Source: Pseudomonas sp. LFM046
Lineage (GTDB): Bacteria; Pseudomonadota; Gammaproteobacteria; Pseudomonadales; Pseudomonadaceae
Direction: 5' to 3'
Assembly: GCF_000949385.2 (NCBI RefSeq)
Contig: NZ_JYKO02000001.1
Location: 4,981,503-5,045,502 of the forward strand
DNA: 64,000 nucleotides
Within the stretch, counting starts at the first letter, position 1. The number at the start of each line of letters is the position of its first letter. The notes beneath the pieces are model-generated. The model worked only from the letters and a program-made list of their open reading frames with translations, searched no databases and was not told where the DNA came from. The translations under genes and the position numbers were made by a program. Below are positions 16,608-28,764 of the stretch, in pieces.

Positions 16608-18281
16608 ATGCTGGTACACCTGTCGATTCACAACTACGCGATCGTCGAACACCTGGACCTGGAACTCGAAGGCGGCATGTCCGTGATCACCGGCGAAACC
16701 GGTGCCGGCAAGTCCATCATGCTCGACGCCCTCGGCCTGGCCCTGGGCGATCGCGCGGACAGCGGCGTGGTGCGCCCTGGCGCCGACAAGGCGGATATCC
16801 TCGCCAGCTTCGACCTCGGCGACATTCCCGAAGCCAGCGCCTGGCTGGCCGAACGCGACCTGGACAATGACGGCCCCTGCATCCTGCGCCGGGTCATCAC
16901 CGCCGAAGGCCGCTCCCGCGCCTATATAAATGGCAGCCCCTGCCCCCAGGGCGACCTCAAGACCCTGGGCGAACTCCTGATCGATATCCACAGCCAGCAC
17001 GAGCACCAGTCCCTGCTCAAAGCCGACACCCATCGCCGCCTGCTGGACGAATTCGCCGGCGCCAGCGACCTCGCCCGCCAGGTGCAGCTGGCTGCCCAGC
17101 GCTGGCGGCAAACCCGCCAGGAACTGGAGCGCGTATCCAGTGCCGGTGAGGAGCAGCGCGCCCGTCACCAATTGCTGAGCTACCAGTTGGACGAACTGGA
17201 GAACCTCGCTCTGGGCGAGCACGAGCTGGAACAACTGGAGCTGGAACACAAGAACCTGGCCAACGCCGAAAGCCTGCTGGCCGCCTGCCGCCAGGTCATG
17301 GAGATGTGCAGCGAAAGCGACGCCGGCAACGTCCTCAGCGCCCTGACCGCCAGCCTCAACCGTCTCACCGCCTTCCATACCCAGCCGGGCGCCCTTGCCG
17401 AAGCGGTAAACCTGCTGTCCAGCGCACAGATCCAGGTCGAAGAAGCCATGGGCGAGCTGAACCGCTTCCTCGACCACTTCGACGCCGACCCGGAGCGCCA
17501 GCAGGCCCTGGAGGAGCGCCTCGACAGCATCTACACCCTGGCACGCAAGCACAGGGTCCAGCCGTCCGACCTGGCCGAGCTGCAACAGCGGCTGCTGGAC
17601 GAACTGGAAGCCCTCAACGCCGATGACGAAGCAGCGGAACGCCTTGCCGAAGAACTGGCCGCCTATGAACGCCATTACCGGGAGAAGGCCTCGGAGCTGA
17701 GCAAGCTGCGCGGCGACGCTTCCGGGCAACTGGCCGGCGCCGTGGAAACCGAAATGCAGCGCCTGGGCATGCCCGGCGGGCGCTTCAGCATCCAGCTTCA
17801 CGCAAGTGAGGTGGGCGACCCCCAACACTACGGCCTGGAACAAGTGGAGTTCCTGGTCAGCGCCAACCCCGGACAACCGCTCAAAGCCCTGGCGAAGGTG
17901 GCCTCGGGCGGCGAACTCTCCCGTATCAGCCTCGCCATCCAGGTGATCACCGCACAGACCTCGCGGGTGCCCACCCTGGTCTTCGACGAAGTGGACGTCG
18001 GCATTGGCGGCCCCACCGCCGAAGTGGTGGGGCAGTTGCTGCGCCGTCTCGGCGAACGCGGGCAGGTCCTCACCGTCACCCACCTACCCCAGGTGGCAGC
18101 CCAGGGTCACCACCACCTGTTCGTGCACAAGGAACGTGGCACCCAGGAAACCCGCACGGCGGTGGCCAAGCTGCAGGAAGCCCCACGCATCGAGGAGATC
18201 GCGCGGATGCTGGGCGGGGTCGACCTCACCGAAGAGTCCCTGGCCCACGCCAGGAAGATGGTGACCAGCGCGCAGGGCTGA
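16608..18281 (+). CDS. recN: DNA repair protein RecN
   Basis: SMC-like ATPase acting in double-strand break repair. The 557-residue protein has the N-terminal Walker A TGETGAGKS near residue 32, the family motif DIHSQHEHQSLL near 130, a long Gln/Glu/Leu-rich coiled coil (about 155-380), the ABC signature SGGELSRI near 430, and Walker B LVFDEVDVGIGG. The ATG at 16608 (MLVHLSIHNYAI) matches the family; upstream in-frame ATGs lie inside the grpE/recN promoter region. It diverges from grpE. Confidence 0.97.
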   Translation: MLVHLSIHNYAIVEHLDLELEGGMSVITGETGAGKSIMLDALGLALGDRADSGVVRPGADKADILASFDLGDIPEASAWLAERDLDNDGPCILRRVITAEGRSRAYINGSPCPQGDLKTLGELLIDIHSQHEHQSLLKADTHRRLLDEFAGASDLARQVQLAAQRWRQTRQELERVSSAGEEQRARHQLLSYQLDELENLALGEHELEQLELEHKNLANAESLLAACRQVMEMCSESDAGNVLSALTASLNRLTAFHTQPGALAEAVNLLSSAQIQVEEAMGELNRFLDHFDADPERQQALEERLDSIYTLARKHRVQPSDLAELQQRLLDELEALNADDEAAERLAEELAAYERHYREKASELSKLRGDASGQLAGAVETEMQRLGMPGGRFSIQLHASEVGDPQHYGLEQVEFLVSANPGQPLKALAKVASGGELSRISLAIQVITAQTSRVPTLVFDEVDVGIGGPTAEVVGQLLRRLGERGQVLTVTHLPQVAAQGHHHLFVHKERGTQETRTAVAKLQEAPRIEEIARMLGGVDLTEESLAHARKMVTSAQG

Positions 18282-18293
18282 TCTGACTCCGAA

Positions 18294-18325
18294 ACAAAAA
18301 AGGCGACCCTCAGGTCGCCTTTTCT
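18294..18325. terminator. Bidirectional terminator between recN and fur
   Basis: Stem AGGCGACC / GGTCGCCT with a four-base loop, flanked by an A-run on the left and a T-run on the right, between convergent recN and fur. It works in both directions. Confidence 0.88.
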
Positions 18326-18338
18326 TTACGCAAAACGC

Positions 18339-18743
18339 TTACTTCTTCTTACGGATGTACAGCACCAGGTTGTGGTCGACCAGCTCGAAGCCACGCTCCT
18401 TGACGATCTCCTTCTGGCGCTTCTCGATCTCCGGGTCGAAGAATTCGATCACTTCACCGGTGTCCACGCACACCATGTGATCGTGATGGCCGCTATCGGC
18501 CAGCTCGAACACAGCATGACCGCCGTCGAAGTTGTGGCGCACCACCAGGCCCGCTGCCTCGAACTGAGTCAGTACCCGGTAAACAGTGGCCAGACCGACG
18601 TCCTCACCCGCTTCCATCAGAGCCTTGTAAACATCCTCCGCGCTCATGTGGCGTTGCTCGGTGGAATCGAGCATCTGGAGGATCTTGACCCGAGGCAAGG
18701 TCACCTTCAGGCCGGCTTTACGCAGTTCGTTGTTTTCAACCAT
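18339..18743 (-). CDS. fur: Ferric uptake regulator Fur
   Basis: Fe(II)-dependent repressor of iron acquisition genes. The 134-residue protein has the winged-helix DNA-binding half ([22 protein letters not shown] in part: [12 protein letters not shown]) and the metal-binding dimerisation half with [12 protein letters not shown] and [17 protein letters not shown]. The C-terminus is short, as in Pseudomonas Fur. It is divergent from omlA/bamE, as known in P. aeruginosa. Confidence 0.97.
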   Translation of the reverse strand: MVENNELRKAGLKVTLPRVKILQMLDSTEQRHMSAEDVYKALMEAGEDVGLATVYRVLTQFEAAGLVVRHNFDGGHAVFELADSGHHDHMVCVDTGEVIEFFDPEIEKRQKEIVKERGFELVDHNLVLYIRKKK

Positions 18744-18770
18744 GGTCAGCTTTTCTCGAGGAATGCTGCT

Positions 18771-18799
18771 TTCGCAGGTTCCCTTAATGCAGGTATGAT
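18771..18799 (+). promoter_or_regulatory. Sigma-70 promoter of omlA/bamE
   Basis: TTCGCA, 17 bp, TATGAT, ending 43 bp before the omlA ATG in the fur-omlA divergent region. The spacing is ideal; the -35 is weak. Confidence 0.6.
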
Positions 18800-18842
18800 C
18801 GGGCTTTTAATGCCCAGCCAAGATAGTGGAAGTCTCCCACCG

Positions 18843-19370
18843 ATGCAAAACACCAAGCTCCTGCTGACCAGCCTCTCCTTCGCAGGCTTGCTCGCACTCG
18901 CCGGTTGCTCGTTTCCTGGGGTCTACAAGATCGACATCCAGCAGGGCAACGTCGTCACGCAGGACATGATAGACCAGTTGAAGCCTGGAATGACCCGACG
19001 TCAAGTGCGGTTTATCATGGGCAATCCGCTGATCACCGACACCTTCCACGCCAATCGCTGGGACTACCTCTACAGCATCCAGCCGGGCGGCGGTCAGCGC
19101 CTCCAGGAACGTGTCAGCCTGATGTTCGACAGCAATGACCAGCTGATTGGCCTGGCCGGCGACTTCATGCCCGGCGTGAGCCGTGACGAAGCGATTCTGG
19201 GCAGCGACGGCGCCGCCACCGAAGCGAAGCCGGAACAGCCGAAAGAGCAGCCCAAGGCCGAAGAGCCGCCGGCACCGGGCTCGCTCCTGGAAAAGATCCA
19301 GAAGGAAGTGGACACCGCAGAACCGGTACCGGTACCGATTCCGGAGCCGCTGGAAACTTCGCCGCAATAA
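18843..19370 (+). CDS. bamE: Outer-membrane lipoprotein OmlA / BAM subunit BamE (SmpA)
   Basis: Lipoprotein of the beta-barrel assembly machine. The 175-residue precursor starts [22 protein letters not shown], a lipoprotein signal with lipobox LAGC (Cys about residue 22). The BamE fold follows with [20 protein letters not shown] (in part: [17 protein letters not shown]). The tail is long and Pro/Glu-rich, typical of Pseudomonas OmlA. The reading frame is open far upstream, but only this ATG gives the lipoprotein signal. Confidence 0.95.
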   Translation: MQNTKLLLTSLSFAGLLALAGCSFPGVYKIDIQQGNVVTQDMIDQLKPGMTRRQVRFIMGNPLITDTFHANRWDYLYSIQPGGGQRLQERVSLMFDSNDQLIGLAGDFMPGVSRDEAILGSDGAATEAKPEQPKEQPKAEEPPAPGSLLEKIQKEVDTAEPVPVPIPEPLETSPQ

Positions 19371-19381
19371 AATGCGGCAAC

Positions 19382-19411
19382 AAAAAAGCCCGGGCTGGTC
19401 CCGGGCTTTTT
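19382..19411. terminator. Bidirectional terminator between bamE and rnfH
   Basis: GCCCGGG / CCCGGGC stem with a five-base loop, an A-run before and a T-run after, between convergent genes. Confidence 0.88.
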
Positions 19412-19423
19412 CATGGGCGGGAT

Positions 19424-19744
19424 TCAGGCGTCCCGCTCACCGGCGCGAGCCTGGGCCGCCTTGGCCGCACGCAGCTTTCGCACTTCCTTGGGATCGGCAA
19501 TCAGCGGGCGATAGATCTCCACCCGATCGCCCTCCTCCAGCAGTCGCTCCTCGGGCTTGGCCAGCGCCTTGCCGAAGATGCCCAGCGGGCAACTGGCAAG
19601 GTCCAGCTCAGGAAAGTAAGCCTCCATCCCCGAACGCAAAACAGCGTCACGGGCACTGATCCCCTTGGCAACACTCAGACGCAGCAACTGCTGGCGACCA
19701 GCCAGGGCGTAGACCACCTCGACCTGGATGTTGTCCTCAGCCAT
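19424..19744 (-). CDS. rnfH: RnfH-family (UPF0125) ubiquitin-like protein
   Basis: A 106-residue beta-grasp protein. The family signature is [33 protein letters not shown] (in part: [16 protein letters not shown]). RnfH is almost always coupled to RatA, and here its start overlaps the ratA stop by 8 bp. Biochemical role unresolved. The basic C-terminus ([17 protein letters not shown]) is variable in the family. Confidence 0.93.
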   Translation of the reverse strand: MAEDNIQVEVVYALAGRQQLLRLSVAKGISARDAVLRSGMEAYFPELDLASCPLGIFGKALAKPEERLLEEGDRVEIYRPLIADPKEVRKLRAAKAAQARAGERDA

Positions 19745-20171
19745 AAAGCTGCTTCGCCCGCTGACAGAACGCGTCCACCAGGGTGTTGGCGGCCTGGTTG
19801 AACAGCGGCCCCAGAGTGGCCTTGACGATGGGGCCGGCGTAGTCGAAACGCAGGTCCAGACTGATCTTGCAGGCCTTGTCGCCGAGCGCCTTGAAGTGCC
19901 AGACGCCGTGCAACTGAGAGAAGGGGCCTTCCTCCAGATTCATCTCGATAGCCTTGCCGTGGTCCAGCTTGTTGCGGGTCACGAAGCGCTGACTGATGCT
20001 GCCCTTGGCCACCTCCAGGCTGGCGAGCATATGGCTCTCGCTCTCCTCCATCACCGTGGCGGCCGAGCACCAGGGCAGGAATTCCGGATAGCGCGCCACA
20101 TCGTTGACCAGGTCGTAGAGCGCCTGCGCAGGGAAAGGCAACAGGGCGGAGCGCTGGATATGGGTGGTCAT
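19737..20171 (-). CDS. ratA: START/polyketide-cyclase-like protein RatA (PasT/Coq10 family)
   Basis: A 144-residue SRPBCC-fold protein of the Coq10/RatA family. It was reported in E. coli as a ribosome-association toxin and is related to ubiquinone-binding Coq10. The family core is [18 protein letters not shown] near residue 20, with [12 protein letters not shown] later. The ATG at 20169-20171 ([12 protein letters not shown]) matches the family start; the frame continues upstream without family similarity. It is divergent from smpB. Confidence 0.92.
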   Translation of the reverse strand: MTTHIQRSALLPFPAQALYDLVNDVARYPEFLPWCSAATVMEESESHMLASLEVAKGSISQRFVTRNKLDHGKAIEMNLEEGPFSQLHGVWHFKALGDKACKISLDLRFDYAGPIVKATLGPLFNQAANTLVDAFCQRAKQLYG

Positions 20172-20327
20172 CTTGTCCTCGAACAGGGTTCCGAACCACG
20201 TCGCGCGGGACATGCGCAGGGCCGGACTGGTCAGAAAAAAGTGCCGCATTGTCGGAGATCCGCCAATAACGCTCAAGCCTACGCCGCCGTAGCCGCGCCG
20301 TCTGCGACTCCCTATAATGCGCGGCCT

Positions 20328-20807
20328 ATGGCTAAGCAAAAGAAACATCCCGAAGGCTCCATCGCCCTCAACAAGAAGGCGCTGCACGACTATTCCATCG
20401 AACAGAAGTTCGAGGCCGGCCTCGCCCTGGCTGGCTGGGAAGTGAAGAGTCTGCGCGCCGGCAAGGCACAGCTGGTGGACAGCTACGTGCTGCTCAAGGA
20501 CGGCGAAGCCTGGCTGCTGGGCAGCCACATCACCCCGTTGAAAACCGCCAGCACCCACGTGATCGCAGACCCCGTGCGCACCCGCAAGCTGCTGCTGCAC
20601 AAGCGCGAGCTGGGCAAGCTGTTCGGCGCGGTGCAGCAGAAGGGCTATGCCTGCGTGGCGCTGTCCCTCTATTGGAAGAAGCACCTGATCAAGTGCGAGA
20701 TCGCCTTGGCCAAGGGCAAGAAGGAATTCGACAAGCGCGCCACGGAGAAGGAGCGGGATTCCGATCGCGAGATCGCGCGCGCGATGCGCACCAAGGGCAA
20801 GGAATAA
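20328..20807 (+). CDS. smpB: tmRNA-binding protein SmpB
   Basis: Binds the tRNA-like domain of tmRNA and directs it to stalled ribosomes. The 159-residue protein has the family segments [14 protein letters not shown] and [12 protein letters not shown] (residues 35-75) and the Lys/Arg-rich C-terminal tail [23 protein letters not shown] (in part) that enters the mRNA channel. A TATAAT lies at 20313-20318, 10 bp before the ATG, so the leader is very short. Its RNA partner ssrA is at 31.8 kb. Confidence 0.97.
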   Translation: MAKQKKHPEGSIALNKKALHDYSIEQKFEAGLALAGWEVKSLRAGKAQLVDSYVLLKDGEAWLLGSHITPLKTASTHVIADPVRTRKLLLHKRELGKLFGAVQQKGYACVALSLYWKKHLIKCEIALAKGKKEFDKRATEKERDSDREIARAMRTKGKE

Positions 20808-20817
20808 GCCCCACCCA

Positions 20818-20848
20818 GAAAAACGCCGGGCATTGCCCGGCGTTTTTG
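20818..20848 (+). terminator. Rho-independent terminator after smpB
   Basis: ACGCCGGGC / GCCCGGCGT stem, three-base loop, A-run before and five T after, 11 bp past the stop. It can also serve the convergent lldR transcript. Confidence 0.9.
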
Positions 20849-20891
20849 TTTGTGTCGCTCGCGAGCGGCGCTCGCCCCGACGGCTGCCGCG

Positions 20892-21659
20892 TCAGATACC
20901 CTGCCGCCGCTGCGCCCGCGCCAACCGCTGAGCTTCCAGCTGAGACTCTTCCAGCACCTCCTGCACGTACTGGATGTGCCGATGGGAAATCTCTCGCGCC
21001 TCTTCAGCCCGCCGCTCGACGATCGCGGTGTACAGCGCGCGGTGCTGCTCGATCAACATCCCGCGGGTCTCGCTGCGCTGCAGGTACATGCCGCCGATAT
21101 TGGTCACCACGTTGTGCTTGAGCAGGTCGAACAGCCCCCGAATGGTGTGCAGCAGCACCGCGTTGTGGCTGGCTTCGGCGATCGCCAGGTGGAAGCGCGC
21201 ATCCGCCGCCCCTTCGTCCGCCCGGGTCGCCTTGCTGCCTGGCGCGTAGCAGGCCTGCAGAGCCTCATAGGCATCGGTCAGCCGCTCATGATCCACCGGC
21301 GTCGCCCGCTGCGCCGCGTAATAGGCACAGGAGCCTTCCAGGGTGTGACGAAACTCCAGCAGATCGCGCTGGGCTTCAGGATTGCTCTCCAGCAACTGCA
21401 GCAGCGGATCACTGAACGTGGTCCCCAGTTCGGCAGCCACATAGTTGCCACCGCCCTGACGACTGACCAGCAACCCCTTCGCCACCAGCTTCTGGATCGC
21501 CTCCCGCAAGGAGGGACGCGACACCCCGAACTGCTCGGCCAGCGCGCGCTCAGCCGGTAGCCGCTCACCGGCCTTCAAGGTGCCTTCGAGGATCATCGCC
21601 TCCAGCTGACTGACGATATCGTCCGACAGACGGCGCTGACGTACCTGACCGAATCCCAT
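20892..21659 (-). CDS. lldR: FadR-type (GntR/FCD) repressor of lactate utilisation
   Basis: DNA-binding regulator that releases its operator on binding lactate. The 255-residue protein has the GntR winged helix (residues 7-75: LPAERALAEQFGVSRPSLREA in part) and an FCD ligand-binding domain (about 90-235) with the metal/ligand residues in DARFHLAIAEASHN. I take the ATG at 21657-21659 (MGFGQVRQRR). It diverges from lldP, and the palindrome at 21852-21870 is its probable operator. Confidence 0.94.
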   Translation of the reverse strand: MGFGQVRQRRLSDDIVSQLEAMILEGTLKAGERLPAERALAEQFGVSRPSLREAIQKLVAKGLLVSRQGGGNYVAAELGTTFSDPLLQLLESNPEAQRDLLEFRHTLEGSCAYYAAQRATPVDHERLTDAYEALQACYAPGSKATRADEGAADARFHLAIAEASHNAVLLHTIRGLFDLLKHNVVTNIGGMYLQRSETRGMLIEQHRALYTAIVERRAEEAREISHRHIQYVQEVLEESQLEAQRLARAQRRQGI

Positions 21660-21851
21660 TGCTCTACCCACCCCTTCACGCCACCTCGGGCGGCCTTCTA
21701 ACACGGCGCTTTCGGCGCGCGACGCGGCAGCCTAACCAGCCCGCAGACCACGCACAAGCCGAGCGACCTTCCGCCACCCCTCGACCAAAGTCGCAAAGCG
21801 GCAAATTGACACAAGGATAGACCTGCTTTTACCCTGAGCCGTCGCTTTTGT

Positions 21852-21870
21852 AAATTGGTATTACCAATTT
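21852..21870. promoter_or_regulatory. LldR operator
   Basis: A perfect palindrome: AAATTGGTA, one central base, TACCAATTT, lying between lldR and lldP. The core TGGTATTACCA fits the FadR-subfamily half-site GT-N3-AC. A TTGACA at 21806-21811 could be the -35 of lldP, placing the operator downstream of the start site. Confidence 0.82.
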
Positions 21871-21983
21871 TACCGACAAGCAGCGCCGACTCGGTCTTCG
21901 CCTGCCCCAGCGCCACAAACGCAACGGTCATTGCCCGATACGGCTAACAGGCACTCCAAAAACAATTAGGGAGCCACCCCAAG

Positions 21984-23672
21984 ATGCAAACCTGGCAGCA
22001 GATCTATACCCCCCTTGGCAGCCTCGGACTGTCGGCGCTCGTCGCACTCATTCCCATCGTGTTCTTCTTCCTGGCCCTGGCGGTGTTCCGCATGAAGGGC
22101 TACATCGCCGGCACCATCACCCTGGCACTGTCGATTGCAGTGGCCATCTTCGCCTTCCAGATGCCGGTCGACATGGCCTTCGCCGCCGCCGGTTACGGCT
22201 TCGCCTACGGCCTCTGGCCCATCGCCTGGATCATCGTCGCGGCGGTGTTCCTCTACAAACTCACGGTCAAGAGCGGCCAGTTCGAAGTGATCCGCAGCTC
22301 GGTGCTGTCCATCACCGACGACCAGCGCCTGCAGGTGCTGCTGATCGGCTTCTCCTTCGGCGCCTTCCTCGAAGGTGCGGCGGGCTTCGGCGCGCCGGTG
22401 GCCATCACCGCCGCCCTGCTCGTGGGCCTGGGGTTCAACCCGCTCTATGCCGCAGGCCTGTGCCTGATCGCCAACACCGCGCCGGTGGCCTTCGGCGCCC
22501 TGGGCATCCCGATCATCGTCGCTGGCCAGGTGACGGGCATCGACGCCTTCAAGATCGGCGCCATGACCGGCCGCCAACTGCCCTTCCTGTCCATCATCGT
22601 GCCCTTCTGGCTGGTGGCCATGATGGACGGCTGGCGCGGCATCAAGGAAACCTGGCCGGCAGCCCTGGTGGCTGGCGCCAGCTTCGCCATCACCCAGTAC
22701 TTCACCTCCAACTTCATCGGCCCGGAACTGCCTGACATCACCTCCGCCCTGGTGAGCCTGGTATCCCTGACCCTGTTCCTCAAGGTGTGGCAGCCCAAGC
22801 GTGCCGAAGACCGCGAAGTGGTCGGCGTGTCCGGCGGTGCCGCGGTAATGGGCGGTTTCGGCGGCCCGCGCAGCACCACTCCGTCGCCCTACAGCTTCGG
22901 CGAGATCCTCAAGGCCTGGTCGCCCTTCCTGGTGCTGACCGTGCTGGTGACCATCTGGACCCTGAAGCCCTTCAAGGCGATGTTCGCCCCGGGCGGCGCG
23001 CTGGAGCAGTTCGTCTTCCTGTTCGCCATTCCGCACCTGGACCAACTGGTGATGAAAGGCGCACCCATCGTCGCCACCGCAACCGCGATTCCGGCCGTGT
23101 ACAAGTTCGACCCGGTATCGGCCACCGGCACCGCGATCTTCCTTTCGGCCCTGGTTTCCATGGTCATCCTGAAGATCAACATTAAAAGTGGTCTGACCAA
23201 TCTTGCTGAAACCTTCGTCGAGCTGAAGTGGCCGATTCTCTCCATCGGCATGGTGCTGGCCTTCGCCTTCGTCACCAACTTCTCCGGCATGTCCACCACC
23301 CTGGCCCTGGTACTGGCCGGCACCGGCGCAGCCTTCCCGTTCTTCTCGCCGTTCCTCGGCTGGCTGGGCGTGTTCCTGACCGGTTCGGATACCTCGTCCA
23401 ACGCCCTGTTCGGCTCGCTGCAGTCCACCACTGCGCACCAGATCGGCGTCAACGACACCCTGCTCGTCGCCGCCAACACCAGCGGCGGCGTAACCGGCAA
23501 GATGATCTCGCCCCAATCCATCGCCGTGGCCTGCGCCGCCACCGGCATGGTTGGCAAGGAATCCGACCTGTTCCGCTTCACCCTGAAGCACAGCCTGCTC
23601 TTCGCCGCCATGGTCGGCCTGATCACGCTGGCCCAGGCTTACATATTCACTGGCATGCTCGTCGTTCATTGA
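21984..23672 (+). CDS. lldP: L-lactate permease
   Basis: Proton symporter for L- and D-lactate and glycolate in the inner membrane. The 562-residue protein has about 12-14 hydrophobic segments and the family blocks [14 protein letters not shown] near residue 130, [16 protein letters not shown] near 435, and [14 protein letters not shown] near 475. It leads the lldP-lldD-dld operon. Start [15 protein letters not shown] with SD TAGGGAG. Confidence 0.97.
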   Translation: MQTWQQIYTPLGSLGLSALVALIPIVFFFLALAVFRMKGYIAGTITLALSIAVAIFAFQMPVDMAFAAAGYGFAYGLWPIAWIIVAAVFLYKLTVKSGQFEVIRSSVLSITDDQRLQVLLIGFSFGAFLEGAAGFGAPVAITAALLVGLGFNPLYAAGLCLIANTAPVAFGALGIPIIVAGQVTGIDAFKIGAMTGRQLPFLSIIVPFWLVAMMDGWRGIKETWPAALVAGASFAITQYFTSNFIGPELPDITSALVSLVSLTLFLKVWQPKRAEDREVVGVSGGAAVMGGFGGPRSTTPSPYSFGEILKAWSPFLVLTVLVTIWTLKPFKAMFAPGGALEQFVFLFAIPHLDQLVMKGAPIVATATAIPAVYKFDPVSATGTAIFLSALVSMVILKINIKSGLTNLAETFVELKWPILSIGMVLAFAFVTNFSGMSTTLALVLAGTGAAFPFFSPFLGWLGVFLTGSDTSSNALFGSLQSTTAHQIGVNDTLLVAANTSGGVTGKMISPQSIAVACAATGMVGKESDLFRFTLKHSLLFAAMVGLITLAQAYIFTGMLVVH

Positions 23673-23680
23673 TCGAGCGC

Positions 23681-23706
23681 CCGGGCTGCGCCACGCCGCA
23701 GCCCGG
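23681..23706 (+). repeat. Intercistronic hairpin after lldP
   Basis: A 10-bp stem (CCGGGCTGCG / CGCAGCCCGG) with a six-base loop starts 8 bp after the lldP stop. No T-run. The same core stem recurs after lldD, suggesting mRNA processing or stability control inside the operon. Confidence 0.6.
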
Positions 23707-23747
23707 TTTCCTTTCACTGCCCTGAAGCCCCGACTCGGATCGAATTC

Positions 23748-24893
23748 ATGATCATCTCCGCCTCCACCGACTACCGCGCCGCCGCCCAGCGCAGGCTCCC
23801 GCCCTTCCTGTTCCATTACATCGATGGCGGCGCTTACGCCGAGTACACGCTGCGCCGTAATGTCGAGGACCTGGCCAGCATCGCCCTGCGCCAGCGCGTG
23901 CTCCGGAACATGTCCGAGCTGAGCCTGGAGACCACGTTGTTCGGCGAGACCCTGTCCATGCCGGTGGCCCTGGCCCCGGTAGGCCTGACCGGCATGTACG
24001 CCCGCCGTGGCGAAGTGCAGGCGGCCAAGGCGGCGGCGGCCAAGGGCGTCCCCTTTACGCTTTCCACCGTCTCGGTCTGCCCGATCGAAGAAGTCGCGCC
24101 GGCCATCAACCGGCCCATGTGGTTCCAGCTCTACGTGCTGAAGGACCGTGGCTTCATGCGCAACGCCCTGGAGCGCGCCAAGGCGGCCGGCGTGACGACG
24201 CTGGTGTTCACTGTCGACATGCCCGTACCCGGCGCCCGCTACCGCGACGCCCACTCCGGCATGAGCGGCCCCAACGCGCCGCTGCGCCGCGTGCTCCAGG
24301 CCATGACTCACCCGACCTGGGCCTGGGACGTCGGCCTGCTGGGCAAGCCCCATGACCTGGGCAACATCTCCACCTACCGGGGCAACCCCACCGGCCTGGC
24401 GGACTACATCGGCTGGCTCGGCGCCAACTTCGACCCGTCGATCTCCTGGAAGGACCTGGAGTGGATTCGCGACTTCTGGGAAGGCCCCATGGTGATCAAG
24501 GGCATCCTCGACCCCGAAGATGCGAAAGACGCCGTGAAGTTCGGCGCCAACGGCATCGTCGTCTCCAACCACGGCGGCCGCCAGCTCGACGGCGTGCTCT
24601 CCAGCGCCCGCGCCCTGCCGGCCATTGCCGACGCGGTGAAGGGCGACCTGAAGATCCTCGCCGACTCCGGCATCCGCACTGGCCTTGATGTGGTGCGCAT
24701 GCTCGCCCTCGGCGCCGACACCGTGATGCTCGGCCGCGCCTTCGTCTACGCTCTGGCCGCAGCAGGCGGTGCGGGCGTGAGCAATCTGCTGGACCTGATC
24801 GATAAGGAAATGCGCGTGGCGATGGTGCTCACCGGCGCCAAGTCCATCAGCGAGATCAGCGCCGACTCGCTGGTACGCGAACTCGGCCACTGA
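23748..24893 (+). CDS. lldD: FMN-dependent L-lactate dehydrogenase (quinone)
   Basis: Oxidises L-lactate to pyruvate and feeds electrons to the respiratory chain at the inner membrane. The 381-residue protein is a full-length alpha-hydroxyacid dehydrogenase with [15 protein letters not shown] at the N-terminus, the substrate/FMN strand [11 protein letters not shown] near 125, and the active-site signature [10 protein letters not shown] near 275 with the catalytic His. Second gene of the lld operon. Confidence 0.97.
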   Translation: MIISASTDYRAAAQRRLPPFLFHYIDGGAYAEYTLRRNVEDLASIALRQRVLRNMSELSLETTLFGETLSMPVALAPVGLTGMYARRGEVQAAKAAAAKGVPFTLSTVSVCPIEEVAPAINRPMWFQLYVLKDRGFMRNALERAKAAGVTTLVFTVDMPVPGARYRDAHSGMSGPNAPLRRVLQAMTHPTWAWDVGLLGKPHDLGNISTYRGNPTGLADYIGWLGANFDPSISWKDLEWIRDFWEGPMVIKGILDPEDAKDAVKFGANGIVVSNHGGRQLDGVLSSARALPAIADAVKGDLKILADSGIRTGLDVVRMLALGADTVMLGRAFVYALAAAGGAGVSNLLDLIDKEMRVAMVLTGAKSISEISADSLVRELGH

Positions 24894-24906
24894 GCCCAAC
24901 AACCCG

Positions 24907-24927
24907 GCGGGCTGCACCGCAGCCCGC
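24907..24927 (+). repeat. Intercistronic hairpin after lldD
   Basis: Nine-bp stem GCGGGCTGC / GCAGCCCGC with an ACC loop, 13 bp after the lldD stop. It shares GGGCTGC / GCAGCCC with the hairpin after lldP. Confidence 0.6.
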
Positions 24928-24947
24928 ACTACCAGACGGGACACTGC

Positions 24948-27761
<2,814 letters not shown>

Positions 27762-27772
27762 CCCCTGGGTCC

Positions 27773-27876
27773 CGTAGGTTGGTGCCGAGCGCAGCGAGGC
27801 CCAACAAGACCGTAGGGTGCGCTGCGCGCACCGGGAAGCCCGTGCGGAATCTCCGGTGCGCACGGCGCACCCTACC
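27773..27876. repeat. Pseudomonas intergenic palindromic repeats
   Basis: Fills most of the 306-bp gap after dld. The first unit (GTAGGTTGGTGCCGAGCGC and onward) belongs to the GAGCG(A/C)AGCGA type of intergenic repeat. The second is a long imperfect inverted repeat: GTAGGGTGCGCTGCGCGCACC at 27812 and its partner GGTGCGCACGGCGCACCCTAC ending at 27875. A close copy of the second unit lies at 59827-59907. The rest of the gap (27877-28067) shows no gene; it holds the leader of the next small gene. Confidence 0.75.
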
Positions 27877-28067
27877 GGATTGGCTTCATCCGTCTCGCCC
27901 GGGCATTCAATCGCCACAAGCCCCCTCGCCCCCGCCGCTGTAACAAAAAAACCTGAACCCACGGAAAACAAGGCAGTCCACCGCCAGGAGCCCGGTTTTC
28001 GCCCGTGGCTTATCCGTCTCGCCCACATAGGCACCCCGTGCCGAAGCAATCGAGAGGAGGTTTCCCC

Positions 28068-28346
28068 ATGAAACGCACAGCCCTGTTGTTCAGCGCCGCC
28101 CTGCTGGCCTCGCCCGCATTCGCCGATGACTTGTGCGCGATCAATCTGCAGAAACTCGACGACGCCATGGCCAGCTATCCGACCATTGGCGAACCCCTGC
28201 GCCAGCAAGTGACGGACCTTCGCACGAAGGCTGAGCAGGCCCAGCAGGTGGGAGACACCGAAGCCTGCGTCAACGCCAGCACCCTGGCGCTGCAACGCCT
28301 GCAGCAGCCCGACAGCAACGGTAATGGCGCTGGCGGATCGAGCTGA
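28068..28346 (+). CDS. Small secreted protein, unknown function
   Basis: A 92-residue protein with a clear signal peptide (MKRTALLFSAALLASPAFA, cleavage before DD). The mature part is about 73 residues, helical, with two Cys (LCAINLQKL and EACVNAS) that could form a disulfide. SD GAGAGGAGG precedes the ATG. It resembles the next gene in layout: signal peptide, an N-terminal Cys motif with LQKLDDA/MAKIDQI, and a C-terminal helix ending in LLQ/LQRLQQ. The pair may be ancient paralogues of periplasmic function. No function recognised. Confidence 0.75.
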   Translation: MKRTALLFSAALLASPAFADDLCAINLQKLDDAMASYPTIGEPLRQQVTDLRTKAEQAQQVGDTEACVNASTLALQRLQQPDSNGNGAGGSS

Positions 28347-28380
28347 CGGGACATCAGCTACGGAAGCGACTGGAAACGCG

Positions 28381-28404
28381 AAGGGCCGCATCGCGGCCCC
28401 TTTT
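28381..28404 (+). terminator. Terminator after the first small secreted gene
   Basis: GGGCCGC / GCGGCCC stem with a three-base loop followed by TTTT, 35 bp after the stop. Confidence 0.8.
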
Positions 28405-28481
28405 ATCCATGGCACAGCGCCCGGCAGATGCACGGCGCTTTCCTATACTGCTCAGCGGTTACCCCCATTAGGAGCTTCGAC

Positions 28482-28727
28482 ATGCGCCGTCTTGCCGTTT
28501 TCCTTGCCGCCGCCCTGCTCAGCACTCCACTCCTCGCCTCCCACTGTCCTGCGGACATGGCGAAGATCGATCAGATCCTCAAGACCGATCCCCCTGCTGA
28601 CCCCTCTGTACTCGAGCAAGTGAAAAAGCTCCGCGCCGAAGGCGAGGAGCTGCACAAGTCCGGCGATCATGCCGAGGCGGAAAAAGTACTGACCGAAGCG
28701 CTGAATCTGCTGCAAGCCAGCGAATAG
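28482..28727 (+). CDS. Small secreted protein, possible paralogue of its neighbour
   Basis: An 81-residue protein with a signal peptide (MRRLAVFLAAALLSTPLLA) and a short helical mature part beginning SHCPADMAKIDQILKTD, ending in HAEAEKVLTEALNLLQASE. SD AGGAG lies 8 bp before the ATG. It has its own terminators on both sides, so it is a single-gene unit. Convergent with the sensor kinase. Function unknown. Confidence 0.75.
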   Translation: MRRLAVFLAAALLSTPLLASHCPADMAKIDQILKTDPPADPSVLEQVKKLRAEGEELHKSGDHAEAEKVLTEALNLLQASE

Positions 28728-28733
28728 GAATCC

Positions 28734-28763
28734 GTTCAGGGTCCAGCGAACCGGACCCTGAAC
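28734..28763. terminator. Shared hairpin between convergent genes
   Basis: An 11-bp perfect stem GTTCAGGGTCC / GGACCCTGAAC with an eight-base loop ends exactly before the sensor-kinase stop. There is no T-run, so termination may be weak or Rho-assisted. Confidence 0.6.
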
Positions 28764-28764
28764 C

